From assembly GCA_032768795.1 (NCBI GenBank), contig CP136490.1, positions 3,596,001 through 3,660,000 of the forward strand: a DNA stretch of 64,000 nt, written 5' to 3'. Below are positions 22,747 to 32,774 of the stretch, piece after piece. The stretch comes from Tremella fuciformis. Taxonomy: Eukaryota > Basidiomycota > Tremellomycetes > Tremellales > Tremellaceae. Positions within the stretch are counted from its first letter, which is position 1, and each line of letters starts with the position of its first letter. The notes under the pieces were generated by a model. That model made no database searches. It was not told the DNA's origin and saw only the letters and a program-made list of their open reading frames with translations. Position numbers and translations under genes: made by a program.

Positions 22747-23472
22747 ATGAGCAGCGACGCCGAGGCTCTGCTGAGTGATGCTGCGCGCTCGCCGAAAGGC
22801 CGCGAGATCGTTGTCGTCGTGCAGGAAGCGGAGGGCTCTTCGAGCTCACGACATTCCTCTGAAGAGGTCGAGACGACCGACGACAAACAGAAGCCGACGA
22901 ACCCACCCCCGCCTCTTGCTCAGCTCTCACCCCGCCAGCTGGAGAAGCAGCCCGCTCGCGATCCCCTGCCTGTCCCCGCCTCTAGCCCTGCACCAGCAGA
23001 CGACGACGCACGGAAGGGTGCCGGCGTCGAGAAAGACGCGCCCAATACGCCCAAATGGGGCGGCAGGCGATTGAAAGGCTTGATTCTTTCAGACGTAAGT
23101 CTCACCAACTCTTGCCCCCGTTTTCATTCTGACCCAGCGCAGAGCAGCTTCTGGGCGTTCGAGCCGACGTCTGCATCCCCTCCACGTATAAAGCAGCCTA
23201 CAACACCCACAGGGGCAGCCGACGCCAGCGACCGCCTCAGCCGTTTTCACCTTCACGAGTCGCCTGATCGAGACCGCCACGCTCCCAAGACCTCCCAAAT
23301 CGACCAACAGCACACCTCGTCTGTCCTTCCCGACCAACTTGAGCTCGACGTGCGTATCGGATCCATGCGCAACGTCCTCTTCCCCACCCGATTCTCTCAG
23401 TGGCACGCGGCGGACGATGCACGGACAAAGCCTCGCAGCGACCGACGGTTGGTCGAGGGTCGCCAGGAATAG
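22747..23472 (+). CDS. Disordered Ser/Pro-rich protein, unknown
   Basis: Open frame of 241 codons starting at ATG 22747. It contains a good intron at 23095-23142 (GTAAGT...GCGCAG, 48 nt, no stop, multiple of three), so the spliced protein would be about 225 residues. It is acidic and Ser-rich at the start, Pro-rich in the middle, with NTPKWGGRRLKGLILSD just before the intron and FWAFEP just after, the only aromatic and perhaps structured piece. A VRIGSMRNVLFP segment near the end is also less disordered. No domain recognised. Spacing from both neighbours (about 500 and 300 bases) suits an independent gene. Confidence 0.5.
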   Translation: MSSDAEALLSDAARSPKGREIVVVVQEAEGSSSSRHSSEEVETTDDKQKPTNPPPPLAQLSPRQLEKQPARDPLPVPASSPAPADDDARKGAGVEKDAPNTPKWGGRRLKGLILSDVSLTNSCPRFHSDPAQSSFWAFEPTSASPPRIKQPTTPTGAADASDRLSRFHLHESPDRDRHAPKTSQIDQQHTSSVLPDQLELDVRIGSMRNVLFPTRFSQWHAADDARTKPRSDRRLVEGRQE

Positions 23473-23777
23473 TGCGACCTCGGTTTTCAGGGCGGCAGTG
23501 GCCCCGAGTGTTCGGAGTCGGAGCTTCCGCCGGCAGATCGCTAGCGAGACCGGTTCCACCCTCGCACACCTAGCTTGCTATCACCCCTCTTCACAAGCGT
23601 CATCGCTAGCGTGCATGGGCAAGCGGTGCCGATGCATATCACAATCTCGACAGAGATATATACCACCTTTCTCATTCACCGTCAGCCTTTCTATCCACCT
23701 TTCGAACATTGAGTACCTCGGTCTTCGGCCAACGCATCGTCAATACCCATCCTCTCATCACATCGACCTCTAACACC

Positions 23778-24741
23778 ATGGCGGCCATGCTCATCGGAGC
23801 GGGGATTCGCGCTGGCGTCACGATCATCAAGCAGAGCGTCCAGGCGACCAAAGACTTCAACAACCCCGATGGCCCCCAAGTCCGCTACGACAGAAAGGGC
23901 CGTGTCAAGCGACCTGGCGCGGTCTATGGTCTCGTCACCAAGGGTCTGAACGCCAACCAGAAACGCAAGGAGGGCAAAGAGGGTAAAGAGGGCGACCACA
24001 CACCTGTACGTCCTCACTTGTAGCCATGTCCTCGTGACTGACTAGTCGCAGGGCAGCTCCTCAGCCAACATCCCCGGCACCCCACAACCACATGTCCAGC
24101 CCGAATCCGAGTACTACGCAGCCGAAGCGAACGAACAATCGTATCGCAAATCAGATTACACGAGCGAAGATTACGGTCCCCAGTCCAAGCAGTATGAGGC
24201 ACAGCAGGATCGCGACGCCAGTCGATACGTGAGCCTCACCCGCAGACTGGGCCTTGCCAATGCTAACTCTCAGAATGCCGAGCTTCCCCCTCCGGCGTAC
24301 AACGAGTTCCCCGGCTCCTCTCAGCCTCGCACGCACGATGCCTTCGGGCCCCTGCCCGGTGCAGGCCCGTCTTACAGCGAACAGCAGTACCGCCCTGCGC
24401 CTCCCACCGCTGGACCCTCATATGGTGCACCTCAAGGCCGAAGAGACCACAAAAATCGCCGTGGCTCCGTCAGCTCGTCCTCGTCCGACTCGTCCGGCGC
24501 CGGCGCCGGCCCTGGTCCGCGTCCTGGACCGAGCATGGTCGGCATGAGCAAGGCCGAATACAAGCAGGCCAAGCGGGAGATGAAGATGCAGCGCAAGGCT
24601 CTTCGTGCCGAGCGCAAAGCCGCTCGCAAAGGCTATCTGGTCGAGCGGGACGCGAGCTGGGCGCAGGAGCGAATGATGATGAACCAAGAGCGCGAGGCGG
24701 ACTACCAGCGCCGCATGGTCCAGCGACAGATGCGCTACTAG
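23778..24741 (+). CDS. Unknown basic protein with PPxY motif
   Basis: Exons 23778-24005, 24052-24228 and 24274-24741 give 290 residues. The N-terminal 45 residues contain a hydrophobic/amphipathic helix (MLIGAGIRAGVTIIKQSV) that could touch membranes. The middle is disordered and rich in Tyr, Gln, Ser and Pro with a PPPAY motif (residues about 139-143), a binding site for WW domains such as those of Rsp5/NEDD4 ubiquitin ligases. A Ser/Gly/Pro stretch is followed by a strongly basic coiled-coil-like C-terminus (YKQAKREMKMQRKALRAERKA). Such layout is common in fungal arrestin-like adaptors and eisosome or vesicle proteins, but I do not recognise a family. Confidence 0.6.
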
Positions 24742-24858
24742 CGCACAGCAGTGGGCGGAATAGAGGATAGAATGGTTGCCAGAGATGCTTGTTAGACTCC
24801 TGCTCGTCTTGTAGCTATTGTATCGATGTATATAGTGCGCTCTGGGCATACTTGCGTC

Positions 24859-24864
24859 AATAAA
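24859..24864 (+). terminator. Poly(A) signal AATAAA
   Basis: AATAAA 118 bases after the stop of the PPxY gene. The transposon's TA target site (24865-24866) follows it directly, so the insertion lies at the very 3' end of the upstream transcription unit. Confidence 0.5.
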
Positions 24865-24866
24865 TA

Positions 24867-24909
24867 CTCGTGATCCGACACGTGTCGTCCACCCACGCGG
24901 TTCGTCCAC
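24867..24909 (+). repeat. Left terminal inverted repeat
   Basis: 43 bases identical to the reverse complement of 26644-26686. Similarity continues for about five further bases with one mismatch. Contains the perfect palindrome CGACACGTGTCG, which includes a CACGTG E-box. Confidence 0.95.
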
Positions 24910-24955
24910 TGTCAACATCGTTATTCTCATAGCTACATCTCTCTCTATCTCCACC

Positions 24956-26571
24956 ATGCATAACGCTATGCAGCAGGCAGTCCGCGAGTGCACAAACAGC
25001 CCCGAGAAGAGCATACGACAAGTTGCCCGAGAGCACGGCGTGCCACGTATGACGCTCAACGATCAAGTCATGGGACGGCACGTCTCTGACAACAAGGCGC
25101 CGAACCGCATCCTCTCTGTCCTGCAGGAGACCATCCTGATCGACAAGATCAACGACTATGCGTCCCGCGGCACCCTCTTGACACCTCGCCATGTCCGCAG
25201 CCTGGCAGAAAGGCTTGCAGATCGCCACGTCGACAAAGACTGGGTCGGGCGGTTCGTGCGACGACATTCCGACCGTCTCTGCAGCCGCTATCACACCTAT
25301 CACGAGCTCTCACGACGGCAGGCGGACACCCCAGAGACAAGATGGGCGTGGTACAACCTTGTGAGCAGCCCTGTGATCTTGAGACGCCCCGCTGACGCCT
25401 GCAGGTGAAGGAAGTGTATGATTCTGACCTCTACACGCCCGCGGGGATCTTCAACATGGACGAGACCTACTTCACGCTGTCTGATACCCGCAAAGTTCGT
25501 CGCATCGGCCCCGCAGACCTCCCCCACAACGCCCAGACTGCTCCAGGCCGCTCCGGGACTGGAGGGGAGCACATCACCGTCGTCGCGGCCGTGGGGATCG
25601 ACGCCGCCTGCATCCCGCCGCTCGTGATCTACAAGGGCAAGTCTCTGCAGGATCAGTGGTTCCCAGAGGCGTCGTCGTCGTCTGTCCCACGCCATGCGAC
25701 CGTCACAGACTCGGGCTGGAGCAACAGCTACATTACCAAGCAATGGGTTGAGAAGTGCTTCGATCCTGCGACGCGTGACCGGGTCCCGCCAGGCCGTTGC
25801 CGACTGCTGTTCCTCGACGGGGCCGACATCCATGACAAGGTTGACATCCTTGAGGCGTGCTGGGATCGCAACATCGTTGTCGTCATCCTGCCGGCCTGTC
25901 TCACCGACCGCTTTCAGCCTCTTGACGTCGATCTCTTCAACCACGTCAAAGCTGCCTACTTCCGGCGGCTTGACGACTATCGGCTGGCAACAGGCAACGA
26001 GAGCGCGCCAAAGGGTCGGTTCTGGGGCTGGTTCCATGAGGCTTGGCAAGAGGCGGCTACATCGCGGCAGATCCGCAGCGCGTGGCGGAAGGCTGGTCTC
26101 TGGCCGCTCGATCCTGCGATCATTGGTGCCGAGCCCGAGCAACCCGTCACCCCGCCGCCGCAACCAGCCCAAAACCAGCTGCAGACTCCCCAAACGATCC
26201 GCACGCTTCGGTCCTACACGCGGCAGCTGCGTCGCAGCGAGGTCGATCCCAAAGCGGTTGCAGAGAAGGCGCTCAAGGGACTTGAGCTCAAGATTGCCGA
26301 GCACAGTCTCACGCAACGCCAGCTGGCAGGCCTGCAAGAGACTCAGAGGCTGGACAAGGTGGCTAGGGGGAAGAGGAGGAAGGTCACGCACCCCCAGGGA
26401 CAGCTGTATGACCTGGAGCATCGAGAGACTCACGCTCAGGAACTGGCGGACCGGAAGGCAAGGGAAGCAGAGGCTAGGGGAAGGAGAAGAGCTGCTGCTC
26501 AAGCTACAGGCAACAGGGGGGCTCAAGAACCGCACCAGGCATGCACACCGGGCCCATCTACAGCTGTGTGA
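24956..26571 (+). CDS. Transposase, pogo/Fot1 family (CENP-B-like HTH plus DDE domain)
   Basis: Exons 24956-25360 and 25405-26571 give 523 residues; without the 44-nt intron the frame stops at once. Residues about 20-42 form a psq/pogo helix-turn-helix (SIRQVAREHGVPRMTL), and a second CENP-B-type DNA-binding region runs to about residue 115. The catalytic domain has the three acidic residues at D154 (FNMDETYF), D273 (LFLDGADIH) and D309 (FQPLDVDLF), with 35 residues between the last two (DD35D, typical of pogo/Fot1). The second motif has DGADIH where DGHGSH-like forms are common, but the Asp and final His are kept. The C-terminal 120 residues are Arg/Gln/Glu-rich coiled coil. The enzyme would cut at the inverted repeats and insert at TA. 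Confidence 0.92.
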
Positions 26572-26643
26572 AGTCTCATAGCCCCAGCATGCATACATCA
26601 TGACTTCTGCTCGTTGACGTCGACGGCGGCAATGTCGATGACG

Positions 26644-26686
26644 GTGGACGAACCGCGTGGGTGGACGACACGTGTCGGATCACGAG
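26644..26686 (-). repeat. Right terminal inverted repeat
   Basis: Perfect inverted copy of 24867-24909, followed by the TA duplication at 26687-26688. Confidence 0.95.
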
Positions 26687-26894
26687 TAGCGAGTGAGCCA
26701 CGAGGAATGACGTGACGCCAGCTTGCCACCGGTCACCATTTCACCGACACGTCCGACAAGCGACAACCATGCTTTGTCCTCGTTCCAATATCTCATCTTG
26801 CTTCCTATATATGCTACACCCTCTCACCAAATCACGCACCATGTCATAAGCGCACTGCAGAGGTCAGCGGCCGGTCTGACGCATTGTGACTACC

Positions 26895-29800
26895 ATGGCG
26901 CCGCCACCTCGAACCCGGCCCGCGGGTGATGGAGCGAGCTCATCCTCGTCCGCACTCGCCTCACCCCGCGTGCCGCCCTCGCCCTCGCCATCCACCTCGT
27001 CGCGCGCCACGACCCTGCGTCTGCCTCGCTCCATCCGCACGCCTTCCGCTCGCAAGTCGTCGACCCCGCATATCTCTCTCGTCTTCGCTCAGGCAGCCCC
27101 ATCATCGCCTCTTCCGCCCACCCGTACGCAGCGCACTGCGTCCGGCGCGGAAGAAGCCCTGTCAAGGCAGCTCGATGGGGACCTCGGCGGACGGACTATG
27201 GGTTTGAGGAGCCGAACGGGATCCAACGCCACTGTCAGGACATTCCGCACGCTCAGCGGGCGGCGCACACCGAGTCCGAGCAGGAGCGTGATGGAGGAGC
27301 CGGAGATCGAGGCCGCGGACGAAGAAGAGCTGCGGGGTCGCGCGGCTGGGCCGTCGACTTTGCGGTCCAGCGGCAGCGGAATGACTGACAGGGAACTGCT
27401 GGGGATCTCGGACAGCAGCGGGGCGGAGGGCGAGACGCTCAAGGCGAGGCTGAATCCGAAAGCGTCCAGCTCGTGGCTGAGGTGGAACAGCCCTGGCCCG
27501 ACCTTCCCCAAGGCGAAAGACAAGGGGAAGGGGAGGGCAGATGGTATCGACGCTTCTACTCTCAGGCCGCCAGATACGACATCGACTAGAGACCCGGCAC
27601 AATCTGTTGATCGGACGGTAGTCAACCTGCCAGAACCTCCATCTCTCGAGTCGGATCAGGGTGCGTCGGCAGTCTCAGCAGACCCATCGATGGGCACTGC
27701 CGATAGGTCCTCCGCGTCTGTAGACGCCCTTATATCAAGTGACTCCACCGAACCCGTCAAGCCACCTGTGCCGCTCGTTCCCGCTCCTGCGCCGAATAAG
27801 GGCTGGTGGGCGTGGGGAGGCGTGAGAGAGAAGACGTCTTCGTCGACCGGACCCTCTGCAGCCCCAGCGGTCCCTTCCGAATCATCACTCAAGTGCACTC
27901 AACCAAATATAGAACCTCTGGATCCAGCTCAAAAAGCGCAAACTTCCGCCCGAGATCCCCAATCACCTCAAGGTGATCTCCCTCTTCAGAAACAGGCAAA
28001 CGCTGTCAACGCCGCTCCCGATACGGCCGCACCCGAGCTCAAACCAGCGTCTACTGACCTTCGTCTACCAACTGCCACCTCTGTCGACCCAGACAAGCCC
28101 AAGAGCTGGGGAGCATACCTTGGTGTTGGTTCAAGTACGCCAAAAGGGGCGACCCCTGCGCCGAACAAAGACTATGTTGCTGCAACAGCCCCTGCGAACA
28201 CAATCGGCGAGTTGCAGTCAGCGACAGCGCCGGCGACTGAGCAGAACTCGATAGCGGCACTGCCTCCAACAGCCGACGAGAATGCACAGTCTGTGGTTGC
28301 CGGTCCATGCATCGACCAACCGAAGACCGAACAAAGCAATAGTTCCACTTGGGGCTCATTCTTCTATTCCCTGGTGGTGCCTCCCACAAAGCCTGCGAAA
28401 CCTATGATGCCGATAACGCAGACTCAAAACGTGGTGGAACCGACGAGCCCAACGGAAGATCAAAAGCCTGTCCCAACTCCAGTAGCGGAACCCGAGGCGG
28501 CACTTGCCAATACTGTTCCGGTCACGCAGACAGACCCATCAGCCGGTCAACCAGTGTCGCTAACCTCGATTACCTCAGAATCGAAAGCCACGAGTAACGT
28601 CGGGGGGTCGGGCTGGTTCAACTATCTGACATTCTCTGCTGGTCAAAAGAAGATCGCAGCTTCCTCTCTCGAGAAGAAGGGTCCTCGAGAGCCTAACGAG
28701 GAGGTCATGGATTTCTCTTCCGATCCCGACTTTCCACCGTCCGCCTCAGCTGAATCGACGGCTATCGATCAAACGAAGGAGGGCGCTACAGGACCGACTG
28801 AGGTGGCGAAGGGTAAAAATGTCGTCGCAAACAAGGCTTTTCAGGGCCTTGATGTTCGCAAAAAGCGCTTGTCAAATGCATCTGCACATACCGGCACGAG
28901 CATGGTGCCAATTCCTCCCTCGCCTAGGGCCAAGTCCATCGACGGTGATCGCACCCCCGGAAGCAGCAGGACTGCCGCCTCTTCGGCACTCCCACCGCCA
29001 CCTCAAGCGCCATCCGTTCAAGCTAATCTTGTCATTCCGAACTTCCGAACCACATTTGATCGACCGCCCAGATCATTGCTACCGGAAAGGCCGGCAGAGA
29101 CGACAATTACAGCAGCCACAACCGGCATGGCATGGCGAGCACTTGGCGCGATGGGTAGCTACGTGATGCCAAGCAAGGAAGCGCCAAAGGAGGCAAAAGT
29201 TCCGGAGGCACCGAAGGAAACGCGAGGTCAGAAAGAAGGCCGCCACGTTGGTGCGGATCTGCCGAGACGTCTGGGCCTGGATGGTCTTCCGCCTGACGAT
29301 GGCTGGAAGAACGTGACTAGGGTGGTAGTAGTCGGCGTGCACGGCTGGTTTCCTGCCAAAATGCTCAACTCGTGGGTGGGGTGTGGAGACAATCGTCCAA
29401 GCTGAAAAAGGAGGGTCATCGGCGAGCCTACGGGGACATCCACAAAGTTCGCGAATATGATGGGCCAGGCCGTTCGCCAATTCTTCGAGGAGAAGGGTGT
29501 GAAGGAGTTCCGACTCACGCTTATGCCGCTCGAGGGCGAGGGAACTATCGATCACCGGGTTGACAAGTCAGCTCGCATCTGGATCCCAAGAATCAGCTGA
29601 CTTTAAGGCTATACAAAGCGTATCTCTCCAATCCCGCATGGATCAACGACCTTCGCCGAGCTGATGCAATCTTCTTCGCTGCACATTCTCAGGGCTGCAT
29701 CGTCACCACGCATCTCATATCGCGTATGATCGCTCAGGGTCATATTCGCACCCCGCTCAACGCCGAGTCCGTCGCTCGCTGTGAATGGGGCTTTGGGCCG

Positions 29801-30961
29801 GTCGGCGTCGTCCCTCAGGAGACTCGCGGGAAACGCAGCGGTCATCAAGCGACTATCATGGGCTCGGACGGAGGCTACCAAAAGATTGCCATGCTAGCAA
29901 TGTGCGGCGTGCATCTGGGGCCATTCTACTCGATCTCGACGAGCTCGGTCAGCCAGGCTTATCTGTGGTTTGAAAATCCGGCGGCAAAAGAGCTTTTCGA
30001 GTTCCAAGATTCGAGTAGCGCTGTGAGCATGGCATATCAGCGAGCTCTTTCAATGGTATTAGAGAACGGGGTGCGAGTATTGCTCCTGGCATCCCTCAAC
30101 GACCAAGTCGTGAGTCATATAACAGAGAATTCCACACTCCAAGCTGAGTCTGCAGGTTCCTATCTATGGAGCATCGTACAGCTCTGCGAGCCATCCCCTT
30201 CTGCTTCGTGCTCTATTCGTCGATGGCGCCAGCTATTCTGCCGAGGACTTCATGACCAATCTGCTTTGCTTCGCCTTCATGCTTCGGAATGCTGGTATCG
30301 ACGATCAAAGGCTGATCGAGCATCTCAGCGAAGCAACGGCGGGGTCTCTGACCGGTGAGGCGGTGGTCTTGCGCTACCATGGCCTGAGCTGACCAAAGGT
30401 ATCGGACACAGTGCTGCGTACGAGGAGTTGGCTTGCTACTCGTTGGCCGTCGACTACCTCTTCTTGGTCGGTCCTGCGGCATCACTTCCGCCATTGTCGG
30501 TTGAGCACTTTTCGGCACGGGAAGGGCGCAATGACTTTGAGCTACCTTGGATCATGCGCGGCCTGGTCGACGCGCCCGAGATCAAGGACCTGTTCCCGGG
30601 CGAGTTGAGGGATCTCAAAGAGGGTATTTTGCATTGGAAACCCAACACGCGACCGCTGAGGGAGATCAAGAAGCGGGTGAGCTGTATTGCCGCGTCATTC
30701 AACGATTGATGACTTATCCGCAAGCTGGAGCCGGTCGCCGGTCGTCGACCCCTGCGTCCACTGCACGACTCACCCTCGTCCACCTCGTTGGTATCGCAAG
30801 GCCAGCCGAGGCAGAGTGCGGAATTTGGCGCAAGCCCTGGTGCCAACAAACCTCTAGGTAAGCTGAAGAGCCGCTTGTGATCGAGTGACCAGGTTCGGCG
30901 ATTCCCGTACGTGCCACATGCTGATGTGGATATAGGCATTGGGTTGAAGAGAGATTGGTAG
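26895..30961 (+). CDS. YML020W-like alpha/beta-hydrolase-fold protein
   Basis: Seven exons (26895-29371, 29414-29566, 29608-30109, 30156-30354, 30399-30676, 30725-30857, 30936-30961) join in phase to about 1255 residues. The first 780 residues are disordered, rich in Ser, Pro, Thr and Ala, with scattered WWAWGG, SWGAYLG and TWGSFFYSLV motifs. The C-terminal part has a lipase-like fold: VTRVVVVGVHGWFP, the nucleophile elbow FFAAHSQGC (GxSxG-like with Ala-His-Ser-Gln-Gly), GPFYSISTSS and VLLLASLNDQVVPIYG with an Asp suitable for the triad. It resembles uncharacterised fungal proteins of the yeast YML020W type. The substrate is unknown. The transposon ends about 200 bases upstream of this start codon. 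Confidence 0.72.
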
Positions 30962-31059
30962 AGGTCGGGAGATCGCACACGCTAGACTCAAGCATCATAC
31001 GTCACGCATAGGTTTTGTATGTTGTAATGCAGCGCTGTTTGTCATGACCCACGCTGCGA

Positions 31060-31089
31060 GACATGTGCCACGGAAGACATGTGCCACGG
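31060..31089 (+). repeat. 14-bp tandem direct repeat
   Basis: GACATGTGCCACGG occurs twice, separated by AA. Position about 550 bases upstream of the URA3 start and 100 bases after the preceding stop. Confidence 0.7.
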
Positions 31090-31156
31090 TTGTGATGTCG
31101 GTGCCTGGAAGCGAAGCCCTTTGAGACGTCTCTACACGACGGGCCAGAATTTCGAG

Positions 31157-31191
31157 AACACACACACACACGCACGTATACACACACACAG
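31157..31191 (+). repeat. CA microsatellite
   Basis: Imperfect (CA)n tract broken once by CGCACGTATA; likely polymorphic. Confidence 0.8.
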
Positions 31192-31643
31192 TAGAATAGT
31201 CTTCGGCTCACGTTTTCCGCGCCCCATTTCTGTGGGACATTCCCGAAGTACAGTGACCAAGTCCGAAACGCAGGACCGATCCTCCATCCTTTCGGACGAC
31301 TAGAGGCCCAACCCGACCGATCGCCTATCCCCTCCCTTGCGTTTCCTCACCGAGGGTGTACTCGTTGCGTGACCCTTGGACGACCCTCTCCCGGCCCGCG
31401 GAACCGGTGTGCGTCGTACGCAATCGCATAGGAACGCCGTGATCGGCTCGGACCCGTCTCTGTGACCCCAGCGACCTCCCTCGGCCCCTCGTCATCCCCG
31501 ACATCGCAGCTCAGCCGTACGAGCACCGTAACTACCGTATCTATCTACCTCCCTCAGACCTCCCATTCGAGTAACTTGCCAGGCGCGATCTACGATCATC
31601 GAGCCATCTGCTGCTCGCACACACACCCGCCCACGCCCGCACG

Positions 31644-32568
31644 ATGCCCGTCCACCCCACGACGATCCAGACGTACGCCGCGCGCGCGGCACGTCATAGC
31701 AACCCGACCGCACGGCGGCTCCTCGAAACGATGGAGCGGAAACGGTCCAACCTGTCGGTCAGCGTGGACGTGACGACCGCGCGGGAGGTGCTGGAGATCG
31801 TCCGTGCGGTCGGCAAGAGCGTGTGTTGCGTCAAGGTGTGTCCGCGGCGCCAAACCGATGAGGAAGGGGCTGACGGGGGTATAGACACACTGCGATATTA
31901 TCGAAGACTTCACGCTGGAGTTTGCGGCTGAGCTCGGGCGCCTGGCGGACGAGCTCGACTTTATTATCTTTGAAGATCGCAAGTTTGCCGATATCGGTCA
32001 GTCCTTCCCCTCCTGGTCCGAGCGACTGTAGCTGACTGACTTGGTAGGCAACACCGTCTCGCTGCAGTACTCATCCGGGACACATCGCATCGCCTCCTGG
32101 TCCCACCTCACCAACGCCCACCCCCTCCCAGGACCAGGGATCATCTCCGGCCTCGCCAGCGTCGGACAGCCGCTCGGACGCGGACTGCTCCTCCTTGCCG
32201 AGATGTCGTCAGCCGGGAACCTCGCCACGGGCGGGTACACCTGCCAGGCCGTCGATATGGCCCGTGCGGCAGGGAGGGACTTTGTCGTCGGCTTCATCGC
32301 GATGAGCCGCGTGGACGCGCTGGGGGAGGCGGCCGACCCGGGTGAGGACTACCTGATCTTGACGCCGGGCGTGCAGCTGGCTGTGGGCGGTGATGCGATG
32401 GGGCAGCAGTACAGGACGCCAGCGCAGGTCGTGCGCGATAGCGGGTGTGACGTGATCATTGTTGGTCGCGGGATCTACAAGACCAAAGGCAAGGAGGCGG
32501 AGGTCGCAGAGGAGTACCGGAAAGCTGGGTGGGCAGCGTACGAGGAGAGACTCGTTGCGAGCCAATGA
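31644..32568 (+). CDS. URA3: Orotidine-5'-phosphate decarboxylase
   Basis: Exons 31644-31835, 31885-31996 and 32048-32568 give 274 residues, the usual length of the monofunctional fungal enzyme. It catalyses the last step of UMP synthesis. The family signature with the catalytic Asp-Lys-Asp set is [12 protein letters not shown], spanning the second splice. Also present are [14 protein letters not shown] at the N-terminus, [20 protein letters not shown] in the phosphate-binding region and IIVGRGIY near the end. Start 31644 is the first ATG in the frame and matches the family. The upstream region has a short tandem repeat and microsatellite but no obvious pyrimidine-regulator site that I can identify. 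Confidence 0.97.
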
Positions 32569-32774
32569 GCAGTTAGGGAGAGAGGGGATGGACATTATGT
32601 TTGTCTAGATTGTCAGGCGCCAACTATATCGAGCAGCTTCATGTCATGCATCTATAGCATCTGAGCGGCCGAGCCCTGTAACGGAAATGATACATGCAGC
32701 GAATTGTATCACAAATGATGCCCATATGCGAGTCAAGTCAGGTCTCTCCCTCTCATGCTTCCCATCCTCTCTGA

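Larger units (their letters stand above)
24867..26686 (+). mobile_element. Complete pogo/Fot1-type (Tc1/mariner superfamily) DNA transposon
   Basis: Element of 1820 bp bounded by perfect 43-bp terminal inverted repeats and flanked on both sides by TA (24865-24866 and 26687-26688), the target duplication of the Tc1/mariner superfamily. It carries one spliced transposase gene with intact DD35D residues and no internal stop. Identical repeats and an open gene point to recent insertion and possible activity. It sits between the 3' end of the PPxY gene and the promoter of the YML020W-like gene, about 200 bases upstream of the latter's start codon. Confidence 0.93.
30962..31643. other. Intergenic region upstream of URA3
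   Basis: About 680 bases. It holds a 14-bp direct repeat (31060-31073 and 31076-31089) and a CA-type microsatellite (about 31157-31191). The rest is URA3 promoter and leader with no clear TATA box. Confidence 0.5.

Noticed and set aside
24418..25303. Minus-strand frames at the left end of the transposon
   Set aside because: They cross the transposon boundary and an intact terminal repeat and resemble no protein; not a second transposon gene.
25300..26601. Open frame of 433 codons on the minus strand over the transposase
   Set aside because: It is antisense to a clear DDE transposase with conserved motifs and has no family pattern; a shadow of GC-rich coding sequence.
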